This document shows, piece by piece, positions 8,948-17,665 of a stretch of 64,000 nt of DNA. The position numbers and the translations under genes are program-made. The notes beneath the pieces were generated by a model. The model was not told where the DNA came from. It worked only from the letters and a program-made list of their open reading frames with translations, and did not search any database. The DNA comes from Bryobacter sp. (GTDB lineage Bacteria > Acidobacteriota > Terriglobia > Bryobacterales > Bryobacteraceae). Numbering within the stretch: the stretch's first letter is position 1; each line of letters opens with the position of its first letter. The DNA is taken from assembly GCA_022843625.1 (NCBI GenBank), contig JALHNH010000021.1, positions 41,624 to 105,623 on the forward strand, given 5' to 3'.

Positions 8948-9355
8948 ATTTGTTTGGCAGCACTTGCACTTTGATTGATTTCGGAAGTGAGCCGTGCCAA
9001 TCATTACGCCACCAGCTACCATCCCGACAGGCTCAAATTGTTCGGGTGTCTCAAAAAACACACTCTTGGCTATAAAGATAAGCGAGACGCCAATCAGGAA
9101 AAATACAACAGGTTCCGGCTGGCGATGTTCCTTGAAATAGCTCCAGAAGAGCCGGAACAAACCAATACTCAAACTGGAGATAATGATCGCCCATTCAGTG
9201 GATTCCTCAGCAATCCAGCCCATGCCGTTCACAGCCAGGTACCCAATCACAAAAGGCATTAGCGCGCAATGAACCGCGCAGCCATAAGACAGCCACATCC
9301 CGGCCTTATCCCAAAACGAGCGTGCCGGTAAAGGCACAATGAATTCTTCAGTCAT
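8921..9355 (-). CDS. MerC-domain membrane protein
   Basis: 144 residues with four predicted membrane helices. The first carries G-C-A-V-H-C (SYGCAVHCALMPF), the metal-binding motif of the MerC family, and the tail has a KCKCC cluster. MerC moves mercuric ions in mer operons, but chromosomal homologues outside mer loci are common and are not proven mercury transporters. No merA, merT or merR is nearby. Pairing with a DUF3299 gene suggests handling of a soft divalent metal such as zinc; this is inference. Confidence 0.82.
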   Translation of the reverse strand: MTEEFIVPLPARSFWDKAGMWLSYGCAVHCALMPFVIGYLAVNGMGWIAEESTEWAIIISSLSIGLFRLFWSYFKEHRQPEPVVFFLIGVSLIFIAKSVFFETPEQFEPVGMVAGGVMIGTAHFRNQSKCKCCQTNLVGASTNS

Positions 9356-9408
9356 CGGATTCTCTTACATCATAACCTCTTCTCGATAACCGAATCCCAG
9401 TATTTTCC

Positions 9409-11196
9409 TTACTGCCCGATCACAATGCTCAGATTCTGCGCATTGGCAACGCCATCAACCGTAAGAGTAATCGCCTGATCCCCTGGCGGCACAAAGGGCA
9501 CAACTACGTTGAACTGGTAGAGCCCAATCGTTGCCCCAACCACACCAGCGAAGCTAACCTGGGCAACGGCGCCACCGATGCGCAGTTCATACGGCAGCGC
9601 GAGCGCAGATCCTTGCGCTGCGACAACGCCTGCCTGAGTAGGTGGCGAGGTTGGGCCGCACCCCAGTGCATAAATCGCAATCGTATCCCCGGGTTTTGCG
9701 GGCTTGAAAGCTACACCCGCCAGCATCCCTTCACGTCCGATGAAAGTGGTGAAGTCCGGCGTCAGCGCCACTACATATTGCTTGCCATCGATCAAGAATT
9801 GCGGCACTGTCTGCAACGTAGGCGACAGACGGGCCCGTGTCACCATGACTGTATTCGAGGTTCCTAGAGGGGTCCTTACCACCAGCGCCACAGGGCCTGT
9901 TGCCGTATCCTCGGGAGTATTTATGTTGATCTGATTCGGGCTCAGATAATAAATGAAAGCCGGCCTGCCATTGACGGTCACACTGATGCCATCGAGAGAG
10001 GTAGGTGCATTCACACCACTGAAATCGCTGCCAGCCCAGAGGCGCGATATCGTTGAGAAATTTTGCCCATACACTTCCACGTAGGTGTTTGAGGAGAATC
10101 CAGCCTTGCCGCCAAACGAAGTCAGCACAGGGCTCTCGGTTCTTACTTGAGGCACCGGCGGTGGGCTTACCTTTCGAATCTTGTCATTGCGCGTATCCGC
10201 GACGTAGAGGTTGCCATTGGCATCGGTCGTCATGCCAGATGGGAAGTTGAAGCGTGCCTGCAAAGCGGGCCCACCATCGCCGGTCACTCCAGCCAAACCA
10301 CTACCGGCATAAGTGGTGATGATCCCATTGGGTGCCACCTTGCGGATCTTGGAATCTTCAGCATCAGCGATGTAGAGATTCCCGTTCGCATCCAGCGCCA
10401 CTCCACTCACAGATTTAAGTTGGGCCGCCGATGCAGGGCCGCCATCTCCTGAATAGGCCGAAACTCCAGTGCCCGCAACGGTAGTGACGATACCGTTGGT
10501 CGCAATTCTCCGGACCCGCTTGTTCCCATTCAAACGTCCATCGCCATCGTCGCCAACGAAGATTGTGCCGTCCCTGGCAACCGCTAGCCAGTACCCATAA
10601 ATATCGGTTGCCGTACCCAACCCGCCGTCGCCTGAAAGACTAAAGCGGCCAGTGCCGCCCACTGTTGTGATCACTCCCGCCGGCGTGATCCGGCGAATCC
10701 GAAAGTTGCTAAAGTCAACAAAATACAAGTTTCCCGCGCCATCAAATGCCATGCTCGCCGGCGAATTTAGCCGAGCAGCCGTCGCCTGCCCACCATCTCC
10801 TGCGAATCCTCCAGCACCTCCAGCAATAGTAGTAATAATTCCGTTGGGCGCCACCTTACGGATCCGGTCATTGTTGTAATCGGAAATGTACAAGCTCCCG
10901 TCCGGCCCAAGCGCTGTCCCGGAAGGGCCGCTTAACTGGGCTACCGTTGCCAGGCCCCCATCTCCTGAAAATCCTGCCCGCCCAGTTCCAGCGACTACGA
11001 CAGTCACACCCTGGGGGTCGATTTTGTACACTTGGTGCGCTGTGGCATCCGGCACATAGAGATTACCCGCAGAATCTACGGTCACATTGTAGACGGCCCC
11101 CCAACTGGAGTTCCCCGCCACGCTTGTCACCGTCTGTCCCCAAGCACCAAAAGCAATCAGCAATCCAATCAATGTCGTTCTGGATAATGTGCTCAT
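9409..11196 (-). CDS. Secreted NHL-repeat protein with Solibacter-type C-terminal domain
   Basis: 595 residues. Signal peptide 1-20 (ending AFGAWGQ). Residues ~25-345 are six or seven NHL blades, each with a D/A-x-G-N-L-Y or similar followed by RIRKVxPxGxIxTxAG and FSGDGGxAxxAxL, predicting a beta-propeller. Residues ~355-595 match the uncharacterised C-terminal domain known mainly from Candidatus Solibacter (TIGR03437-like: VYGQNFS, NQININTP, YALGCGPTSPP). Probably extracellular; ligand unknown. GAGGAG lies at good spacing before ATG. Monocistronic and divergent from the ECF sigma factor. Confidence 0.88.
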   Translation of the reverse strand: MSTLSRTTLIGLLIAFGAWGQTVTSVAGNSSWGAVYNVTVDSAGNLYVPDATAHQVYKIDPQGVTVVVAGTGRAGFSGDGGLATVAQLSGPSGTALGPDGSLYISDYNNDRIRKVAPNGIITTIAGGAGGFAGDGGQATAARLNSPASMAFDGAGNLYFVDFSNFRIRRITPAGVITTVGGTGRFSLSGDGGLGTATDIYGYWLAVARDGTIFVGDDGDGRLNGNKRVRRIATNGIVTTVAGTGVSAYSGDGGPASAAQLKSVSGVALDANGNLYIADAEDSKIRKVAPNGIITTYAGSGLAGVTGDGGPALQARFNFPSGMTTDANGNLYVADTRNDKIRKVSPPPVPQVRTESPVLTSFGGKAGFSSNTYVEVYGQNFSTISRLWAGSDFSGVNAPTSLDGISVTVNGRPAFIYYLSPNQININTPEDTATGPVALVVRTPLGTSNTVMVTRARLSPTLQTVPQFLIDGKQYVVALTPDFTTFIGREGMLAGVAFKPAKPGDTIAIYALGCGPTSPPTQAGVVAAQGSALALPYELRIGGAVAQVSFAGVVGATIGLYQFNVVVPFVPPGDQAITLTVDGVANAQNLSIVIGQ

Positions 11197-11275
11197 AATA
11201 TCTCCTCAATCCTTCCTTGCGCACAAATCACCAAATACCGTCACGGTGTCCGCACTTTTCCAGAATTTGTTAGAC

Positions 11276-11293
11276 TTCGGCTCTAGAACCGAA
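11276..11293. promoter_or_regulatory. Palindrome upstream of the ECF sigma gene
   Basis: TTCGG and CCGAA arms flank a TCTAGA core, giving an 18-bp imperfect palindrome with one mismatched pair, ending one base before the sigma factor ATG. It also covers a weak -10-like TAGAAC (11284-11289). It could be an operator for this operon; no cognate repressor is identified. Confidence 0.4.
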
Positions 11294-11294
11294 A

Positions 11295-11828
11295 ATGCGG
11301 CCAGACGAATCCAGCTCGCTCAACGAAGTCTTCAGCCTCGCCTATGAAGAGTTGCGCCGTCTTGCTGCCCAGGTCCGCAGATCAGATCCGTCCGCCACAC
11401 TAAACCCCACTGCACTTGTGAATGAAGCCTGGGTCAAGCTTGCCGGCTCTTCACAACTTAACTGGGAATCCCCACTCCACTTCAAGCGAATCGCCGCACG
11501 TGCGATGAGACAACTCCTCGTCGAGTCCGCCCGGCGCCGCCACGCAATCAAGCGCGATGTTGTCCTCATCACCTTTGATGAGCCGTTAGCTGCCCTGATC
11601 ACTACGGGCGAAGCCTCAAGCGAAGAAGAATTTCTCAAGCTCGACACTGCCCTCAGCGAACTCTCAAGGCTCAATGAGCGTCAGGCCGCAATCGTCGAAA
11701 GCCGCTTCTTCGGCGGGCTTGCCGTTGAGGAAACAGCCACCGCACTGGGTATCTCAGAGGCTACCGTCTTGCGCGACTGGCGTGCCGCCCGCGCCTGGCT
11801 AGGCCGCGAACTTCGCCGTGCCTCCTAG
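11295..11828 (+). CDS. ECF-family RNA polymerase sigma factor (TIGR02999-like)
   Basis: 177 residues. Sigma region 2 (ATLNPTALVNEAWVKL, HFKRIAARAMRQLLVESARRR) and region 4 (LNERQAAIVESRFFGGLAVEETATALGISEATVLRDWRAARAWL) fit the ECF subfamily that is expanded in acidobacteria and planctomycetes. Such genes are typically followed by a Ser/Thr kinase, as here after 9 bases, and kinase phosphorylation has been proposed to replace an anti-sigma factor. Targets are unknown. Confidence 0.92.
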   Translation: MRPDESSSLNEVFSLAYEELRRLAAQVRRSDPSATLNPTALVNEAWVKLAGSSQLNWESPLHFKRIAARAMRQLLVESARRRHAIKRDVVLITFDEPLAALITTGEASSEEEFLKLDTALSELSRLNERQAAIVESRFFGGLAVEETATALGISEATVLRDWRAARAWLGRELRRAS

Positions 11829-11837
11829 GTCGCAATC

Positions 11838-14225
11838 ATGGATCCCAAACGCTACGCTCGATTGCAAGACCTCTTCCACGCCGTAGCCGATCTGTCGCCC
11901 TCAGATCGCGCTGCATACCTCGCCCAGCATTGCACCCCGGGCGAGACCCTCGATGAGCTTGAAGCCCTTCTCGCTGAAGACGCCCGATCTCAGCCTGTCC
12001 TCGATCAAGGCATCACTCCTCACCTGACTCTAAGCGACGACTTCATTCCCCGCCAACTCGGCCCTTACCGCCTCGAACGTCTACTCGGCGAAGGTGGTAT
12101 GGGTGTCGTCTATCTCGGCTTTCGGGAAGACCTGTCCAGCTACGCCGCAATCAAGATCCTTCGGGACGCATGGCTCTCACCCGCCCGACGCGAGCGCTTT
12201 CTCTTTGAGCAACGCACCCTCGCGCAATTGAATCATCCTATGATCGCCAAGCTTTATGATGCTGGTACTCTCACGGAAGGTACGCCCTGGTTTGCGATGG
12301 AGTTTGTCGAAGGCCGCCCCATTACCGATCACTGCGGACATGATAGTCTTGGCCTCTTCTTGCAAGTGTGTCAGGCAGTGCAGTATGCCCACCAACACGC
12401 GGTGATCCACAGGGATCTCAAGCCCTCAAACATTCTGGTCACAAGCGATGGCAAGGTCAAGCTTCTGGATTTCGGCATCGCCAAGCACCTCGATAATACT
12501 GGTGACCAAACTGTGACAGGTCTCCGGTTGATGACTCCGGCCTATGCTGCCCCGGAGCAGCTTCGTGGCGAGCCCGTGGGTGTCTACACTGATGTCTATT
12601 CGTTGGGCATCATCCTTCGGGAACTCCTCACAGGCAAGCTACCCGCTGACCTTGAGATCCTGATTCAGACAGCGCTTCAGCCTGATCCACAGCGAAGGTA
12701 TGCCTCTGTCGATGCCCTGATCCGCGACATCCAGCACTACCTCGCCGGTGAACCCATTGAGGCCAGGCCAGATACTTTTACCTATCGCGCCTCGAAGTTC
12801 ATCCGCCGGAATCTCGCGACGGTTATCGCCGCTTCCCTTGTGCTGACCACTTTGGCTGCGCTGGTCACTTTCTACACCATCAATCTTCGGGAAGCCCGCA
12901 ATCAGGCTCTAGCCGAGGCAGCCAGGTCCAGCCGTATCCGCAGCTTTCTGGTGAACCTGTTTCAAGGTGGCGACATGGCCGCCGGACCCTCATCTGATCT
13001 CAGAGTTGCCACTCTGCTGGATCGTGGTGTTGCCGGGGCGAATGCCCTCAGTCAGGACCCACAAACCCAAGCCGAAATGCTGCGCACTCTTGGCGACGTC
13101 TATCAAAAGCTCGGCCGTCTTGACCAGGCCGGCACACTACTGTCGAGTGCACTAGAGCGCCGTCGAGACGTTGATAACCTCAGCGCCCTTGCTTTACTGC
13201 GCACCGACCAGGCCAAACACGGCGAAGCCGAAAAGTTGGCCCGCGAAAGCCTCACTCTTGCACAAGGCACTCCGCTCAACGTGGCTAAAGCCGCCACTGT
13301 CCTCGGCCATGTACTCGAAGAGAAAGGCGACTACGATCACGCAATACCGCTCCTGGAGAAGGCAATCCAGCTTCTTTCTGCTCCAGGCCAGCCCTCGATG
13401 GATCTCGCAGCTGCGCTGCTTTACCTCGGAAACGTCCACTTCTATAAAGGTAAATATCCCAAATCGGAAGATCTCAATCAGCGGGCGCTGGCGATCTATC
13501 GTAAAACTCAGGGCCCTTCTCACCCTATCGTTGCCGAGGTCTTGATCAACCTTGGTGCCATTCAGCAGGACACAGGCCACTACAAAGAGGCTGAAGCTTT
13601 TCATCGGCAGGCACTTACGATCATCGAATCCTATTACGGCGCGAATCACCCCAAGACTGCCTCTACGTTGACCTTGATTGGCCGCGCTCTTGTTTTGCAA
13701 ACTCGTCTCGACGAAGCGGTAAAAATGCTAACCCGAGCACTTTCTATCAGGGAGCGAGTCTATGGCCCAGAACACACTCAGGTCGCTTCGACGGTCAATG
13801 AACTCGGCACCAATGCCCTTGCGAGAGGTGACCTTAGCCAGGCCGAAGCTCACTTTGAACGGATGATTGCGATCTATGAAAAGGCCTACAACGGCAAGCA
13901 CTACTTGATCGGGATTGCAAAATCGAATCTTGGAAGTGTATACATGCGCCGCGAGCAATGGTCCCGGGCTGAGCCTCTCTTCCGACAGTCGCTCACCCTC
14001 TACGCGAAGACTCTGCCGCCCGGACATATCAACGAGGGGATCGGCCGCATCAAACTGGGCCGCATTCTACTGCGTCAGAAGAAGTACCAGGCGGCACAGG
14101 CTGAAACCCAGCTCGGACACGACATCGTGGCAAAGCAGGCAAGCCCTTCTGTTAGCTGGCTCAACAATGCCAAGAAGGATTTGGCAGAATTAGCCGCTGT
14201 TCAAAATTCGAGTCCAGATAAATGA
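11838..14225 (+). CDS. Membrane Ser/Thr protein kinase with C-terminal TPR region
   Basis: 795 residues. A PknB-type kinase domain spans ~76-305: glycine-rich loop GEGGMGVVY at 84, K106, H191-R-D-L-K195, D211-F-G and APE at 238-240; all catalytic residues are present. One membrane helix at ~327-348 is followed by about ten tetratricopeptide repeats of ~42 residues (YxKAEPLxxxALxIxxxxxGxxHP type) on the outside. The N-terminal 60 residues match the extension usual for this acidobacterial kinase class. Cotranscribed with the sigma factor, whose activity it probably modulates. Confidence 0.93.
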   Translation: MDPKRYARLQDLFHAVADLSPSDRAAYLAQHCTPGETLDELEALLAEDARSQPVLDQGITPHLTLSDDFIPRQLGPYRLERLLGEGGMGVVYLGFREDLSSYAAIKILRDAWLSPARRERFLFEQRTLAQLNHPMIAKLYDAGTLTEGTPWFAMEFVEGRPITDHCGHDSLGLFLQVCQAVQYAHQHAVIHRDLKPSNILVTSDGKVKLLDFGIAKHLDNTGDQTVTGLRLMTPAYAAPEQLRGEPVGVYTDVYSLGIILRELLTGKLPADLEILIQTALQPDPQRRYASVDALIRDIQHYLAGEPIEARPDTFTYRASKFIRRNLATVIAASLVLTTLAALVTFYTINLREARNQALAEAARSSRIRSFLVNLFQGGDMAAGPSSDLRVATLLDRGVAGANALSQDPQTQAEMLRTLGDVYQKLGRLDQAGTLLSSALERRRDVDNLSALALLRTDQAKHGEAEKLARESLTLAQGTPLNVAKAATVLGHVLEEKGDYDHAIPLLEKAIQLLSAPGQPSMDLAAALLYLGNVHFYKGKYPKSEDLNQRALAIYRKTQGPSHPIVAEVLINLGAIQQDTGHYKEAEAFHRQALTIIESYYGANHPKTASTLTLIGRALVLQTRLDEAVKMLTRALSIRERVYGPEHTQVASTVNELGTNALARGDLSQAEAHFERMIAIYEKAYNGKHYLIGIAKSNLGSVYMRREQWSRAEPLFRQSLTLYAKTLPPGHINEGIGRIKLGRILLRQKKYQAAQAETQLGHDIVAKQASPSVSWLNNAKKDLAELAAVQNSSPDK

Positions 14226-14244
14226 TCGCCGCATCCTAACTTCC

Positions 14245-14628
14245 ATGTCTGCACAACCATCAACTTTCCAACTTTGGTCCGGCCGGATCCTGACTGGTCT
14301 GCCCTCACTGATGCTGTTTTTCAGTGCGGCGATGAAGCTCAAAGGTGGCCCCGATCTTGCTGCCGGCTTTGAGCATCTTGGCTGGCCTGTCTCGCTCGCT
14401 ATGCCTCTTGGGATACTCGAACTGTCCATCACGTTGATCTACTTGGTTCCTCGAACTGCTGTGTTGGGCGCGATTCTGCTGACTGGCTATCTTGGAGGTG
14501 CTCTCGCTGCCCATCTTCGTATTAATGAAGCATGGTTTATTCAGTTTCTATTGGGTGTCATGATCTGGGGAGGCCTCTACTTTCGCGATTCCAGAATCCG
14601 CCAGCTCATCCCGGTATGGTCAAAGTAG
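14245..14628 (+). CDS. DoxX-family membrane protein
   Basis: 127 residues with four predicted membrane helices. SAAMKLKGGPDLAAGFEHLGWP and the later GALAAHLRI match the DoxX family. Function in this organism is unknown; relatives include the small subunit of thiosulfate:quinone oxidoreductase and oxidative-stress membrane proteins. It begins 19 bases after the kinase gene and could be the last member of that operon. Confidence 0.85.
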   Translation: MSAQPSTFQLWSGRILTGLPSLMLFFSAAMKLKGGPDLAAGFEHLGWPVSLAMPLGILELSITLIYLVPRTAVLGAILLTGYLGGALAAHLRINEAWFIQFLLGVMIWGGLYFRDSRIRQLIPVWSK

Positions 14629-14642
14629 CCATATCAGTATGG
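14629..14642. promoter_or_regulatory. Inverted repeat upstream of vapBC
   Basis: CCATA-TCAG-TATGG, perfect 5-bp arms; a further TATGG copy lies at 14615-14619. A TAAAAC hexamer (14643-14648) ends 7 bases before the vapB ATG. The position fits an autoregulatory VapB/VapBC operator. Confidence 0.45.
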
Positions 14643-14655
14643 TAAAACGGTAAGT

Positions 14656-14871
14656 ATGAAGAAGACGCTCAATATTGATGCCGAACTCCTCAAGGAGGCG
14701 CGTGAAGCAAGTGGTGCGAGCACTGACACGGAAGCTGTTCGATTGGGCCTTGAGGCATTGGTACGTCATGCGGCCTACCAGCGTATGCGCGCGTTCATGG
14801 GCTCGGAGCCAGGGGCGCAGGATGTGCCGAGGCGTCGCGAAGCCGCAATTTCGGCCCGCAAGGCTAGCTGA
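14656..14871 (+). CDS. vapB: VapB-type antitoxin
   Basis: 71 residues. It begins with a ribbon-helix-helix-like segment (KKTLNIDAELLKEAREASGASTDTEAVRLGLEALV) found in VapB antitoxins of the MT0011/VapB2 type, followed by a charged, probably disordered tail that would wrap the toxin. It overlaps the toxin start by one base (TGATG), the usual arrangement. Confidence 0.85.
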   Translation: MKKTLNIDAELLKEAREASGASTDTEAVRLGLEALVRHAAYQRMRAFMGSEPGAQDVPRRREAAISARKAS

Positions 14872-15248
14872 TGGTTTTGGTGGATACTTCCATCTGGATT
14901 CGATTTCTCTCCAAGCGCGGACCTTCAGCAAAGGAGTTGGATCGACTCTTGGAGTTAGAAGTTGTTTGCGGCCATGAACTGGTATATGGAGAACTTCTTA
15001 TCGGTGATCCGGGCGGTAGGCTTCCCGTCCTGTCACTATTTCGACGGCTTCAACAATGTCCCCTGGTTCCTCATGACGCCGTTGTGTCGCTAGTCCTGAA
15101 TCGCAAACTGCACGGTCGAGGTGTGGGCTGGATCGATATTCATTTAATTGCATCCGCCCTTGCCACAGGCCATAAATTCTGGACCGCAGACTCCGACTTG
15201 TTGAGCATCGCCCGCGCCCTCGGTATTGCGTACGAGCCCAAGAACTAG
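14871..15248 (+). CDS. vapC: VapC-type PIN-domain ribonuclease toxin
   Basis: 125 residues, full length for VapC. The acidic PIN residues are all visible: D5 (VDTSIW), E41 (YGELL), D89 (GWIDIHLIASAL) and D107 (TADSDL), so the toxin should be catalytically intact. VapC enzymes cleave tRNA or rRNA. The last 4 bases overlap the convergent ABC permease gene. Confidence 0.92.
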   Translation: MVLVDTSIWIRFLSKRGPSAKELDRLLELEVVCGHELVYGELLIGDPGGRLPVLSLFRRLQQCPLVPHDAVVSLVLNRKLHGRGVGWIDIHLIASALATGHKFWTADSDLLSIARALGIAYEPKN

Positions 15249-16507
15249 ACTCGTACGCTTAAACCATCCGCCAGTGTGTTGCGGTAAGCCCGCCACGCCG
15301 GTACAAGCCCAATCAATACCGCCGCACCCAAGACCAGCCCCAGATAAACTCCATGCTCTGGCTGAAAGCCCTGCCACCGCAAATACAAGCCAAACTGCTT
15401 CTCCACCACACCTTGCAATGCTGCAATACCCGCATACATCAAGCCCACACCCAATGCACAACCGGATGCAGCCAGCATGAGGCTCTCGATCAAGAACAGC
15501 GCCAGAATCTTGCTTGGCCCCGCGCCCAGCGCACGCAAGATTGCCATCTCACGCCGTCGCTCGTTGAGCGTTGTATAGATTGCTACCAACATCCCAAGCA
15601 GCCCTACCAAAACCACAAAGCCACCGACAATCTCAAGCGCAATTTCGGCGTACTTCACGGTGGACCACAATTCCCCCATTGCCACCCCCGGGATGATTGC
15701 CATCAGCGGCTCAGGCAAATAGTTGTTCACATCGCGCTGGATGCGCAGCGTATCAATCCGGCTCTTGGCCCGCAACAAAAATGCAGTAATCGCCTCTGGC
15801 CTCAAGTCTTCCTTCTTCAGCTTTGTTGAGGGAACCTCTTCTCCCGGCTCAGGAGGAGCACCACCCTGCCAGCCGACATGGATTGCCGACATGCCTTCGA
15901 GGCTGATATAGATGCTTCGGTCAATCGGAGTGGATGTCTTGTCGAGAATACCAACGACCGTGAATGGCTTGTCATCGTGATCCATGATTCCGGCTGCACC
16001 GATGCCATGGGTAAGCGTCACCTTGGTGCCAACTTTGTACCCAAGCTTATCGGCAACATCACTGCCAAGCGCTGCCTCGTTGAATTCCGCCGGGGCCCTG
16101 CCCTCTACAAACTCAGGTTTTCGCGTTTTGCGGAACCGGTATTGCTTGTAGAAATTCTCGTTGGTACCCACAACACGAAAACCGCGATGGCTATCGCCGA
16201 GCGAGTAGGGAATGGTCCATGCCACGGCCGGGTGCTTGGACCATTCCTCAAAGCTTTCGTACTTTACATTATTGGTCGCCGTGCCCATCCGGAAGACCGT
16301 ATAGAGCAACAATTGCAAGCCGCCGCCGCGAGCCCCGACGATCAAATCCGTTCCTGAAATGGTAGAAGAAAAACTCTCTCTCGCACTCACGCGCAACGCT
16401 TCAACACCAAGTAGCAACGCTACACTCAGGGCGATCGAAAACACCGTCAGCAGCGTAGTTACGCGCCGGTTGCGCAGCGACTGCCAGGCCAGTGATAGCA
16501 GTAGCAT
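15245..16507 (-). CDS. FtsX/MacB-type ABC transporter permease
   Basis: 420 residues. One N-terminal helix (~17-37), a large periplasmic domain (~40-285), then three C-terminal helices, the classic MacB/FtsX layout; ERRREMAILRALGA precedes helix 3. Such permeases do not themselves form a pore for ions but transduce ATP hydrolysis to periplasmic partners. Shares one base with the upstream ATPase gene (TGATG). It is the last gene of the hemB operon and is convergent with vapC. Confidence 0.9.
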   Translation of the reverse strand: MLLLSLAWQSLRNRRVTTLLTVFSIALSVALLLGVEALRVSARESFSSTISGTDLIVGARGGGLQLLLYTVFRMGTATNNVKYESFEEWSKHPAVAWTIPYSLGDSHRGFRVVGTNENFYKQYRFRKTRKPEFVEGRAPAEFNEAALGSDVADKLGYKVGTKVTLTHGIGAAGIMDHDDKPFTVVGILDKTSTPIDRSIYISLEGMSAIHVGWQGGAPPEPGEEVPSTKLKKEDLRPEAITAFLLRAKSRIDTLRIQRDVNNYLPEPLMAIIPGVAMGELWSTVKYAEIALEIVGGFVVLVGLLGMLVAIYTTLNERRREMAILRALGAGPSKILALFLIESLMLAASGCALGVGLMYAGIAALQGVVEKQFGLYLRWQGFQPEHGVYLGLVLGAAVLIGLVPAWRAYRNTLADGLSVRV

Positions 16508-17196
16508 CAGGCCACCTCAACCTTTGCCGCCCGATTGAGTTCAGGCAGGCTCAGTTGTTTATCAAACAAGGGAGCCAGGCTCTGGTCATGGCTGACAAAC
16601 AACAACGCCGCACCTGCCTCTTTGCACTGGGCGAGCAGCAATTCAAGGAACTGTGCACGGTGCGCCGCATCCAGCGCCGAGGTTGGCTCATCGGCAATCA
16701 CCAGCGGTGGGGCACCAATCAGCGCTCGTGCCGCAGCCACTCGTTGTTGTTGGCCGACGCTCAGTTCTAACACTCCTCGGTCCAGCAACTTTTCGATTCC
16801 CAATGAAACTGCAATACGCCCGAGGGCTTCCGACTTGCGAGAACGATGCAGCCGTGTAGGCAGCAAAATGTTGTCTCGAACATTCAGATAAGGGATCAGG
16901 TTGAACATCTGAAAGATGTAGCCAATCTTCGATCCGCGCCAGGCATCCCGTTTTGCCCCGGACATGGCCGAGAGATCTTCTCCAAGTACCTTTACCGTGC
17001 CCCGACGCGCCTGAAGGACACCCGCGATCAATCCCAACAGCGTTGTCTTGCCGCAGCCACTAGGTCCGTACAAAAAACAGAATTCTCCAGCCCCAAGCTC
17101 AAACAAAGGCATATCAATGACGGTTGGCAGCTTCGGCCCATATGCGAATTCGACGCCTTCCAGCGTGATGCTACTTGGAGGAGTAGGCTGTGACAT
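16507..17196 (-). CDS. ABC transporter ATP-binding protein, MacB/LolD type
   Basis: 229 residues. Walker A is at 44-51 (GPSGCGKT), the signature is ELSVGQQQRVAAARAL and Walker B is VIADEPTSALD. It closely fits the LolD/MacB subfamily that pairs with FtsX-like permeases, here the next gene. Its first 26 bases overlap the DUF3299 gene. Substrate unknown; see the zinc-supply argument in the findings. Confidence 0.92.
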   Translation of the reverse strand: MSQPTPPSSITLEGVEFAYGPKLPTVIDMPLFELGAGEFCFLYGPSGCGKTTLLGLIAGVLQARRGTVKVLGEDLSAMSGAKRDAWRGSKIGYIFQMFNLIPYLNVRDNILLPTRLHRSRKSEALGRIAVSLGIEKLLDRGVLELSVGQQQRVAAARALIGAPPLVIADEPTSALDAAHRAQFLELLLAQCKEAGAALLFVSHDQSLAPLFDKQLSLPELNRAAKVEVA

Positions 17197-17665
17197 TCGC
17201 GACAGTCATCTGGTAGGAGACCGCCCCATAGGGGCTTCCCGTCTTGTTGATCGCAATTTTGCCTTCAAACCAGTTCGGCTCAAACATTGCGATCTTGGTC
17301 TTCTTCTTGCCCACCATACGGCAGTAAACAATTTGATGCGGCGGTGGTGGAGGCGTATGAATACAACCGCCTGCAATGGGTACGATCAGAAACTCGTCAG
17401 CTTCTTCCTGATCGTCACTCTCGAGCGGCACCATGTATCCGGCAATGCGAACCGTAGTGTTATCGATCTTCTTGAGATCGGCAGGTGCCTCACCGGAACT
17501 GAGATCCAGCGAGCGCAACAATCGCCACTGCACCGTAGTGACTCCCGGTTTCGCGTCAGCGGCAACAAGTTGTAGGGGCTGAAGTGATGGGTCGTGGATC
17601 GAGACGAGGAACCCGACCGCAAGCACAAGTAGCGCCCAGCGGCGGAATGACTTCATATCTTTCAT
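17171..17665 (-). CDS. DUF3299-family exported protein
   Basis: 164 residues. An N-terminal membrane anchor or signal (RRWALLVLAVGFLVSI) is followed by the DUF3299 core: RIAGYMVPLESDD and GGCIHTPPPPPHQIVYCRM. It is a paralogue of the lipoprotein at 8411 but lacks a lipobox. The start overlaps the hemB stop by one base (TAATG). Its linkage to an ABC ATPase and permease is the arrangement reported for zinc-responsive loci in other bacteria (from memory, not checked). Confidence 0.85.
   Translation of the reverse strand: MKDMKSFRRWALLVLAVGFLVSIHDPSLQPLQLVAADAKPGVTTVQWRLLRSLDLSSGEAPADLKKIDNTTVRIAGYMVPLESDDQEEADEFLIVPIAGGCIHTPPPPPHQIVYCRMVGKKKTKIAMFEPNWFEGKIAINKTGSPYGAVSYQMTVANVTAYSSK

Noticed and set aside
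8921..9355. Mercury-resistance operon
   Set aside because: Only the MerC-type gene is present; no merR, merT, merP or merA within the window.
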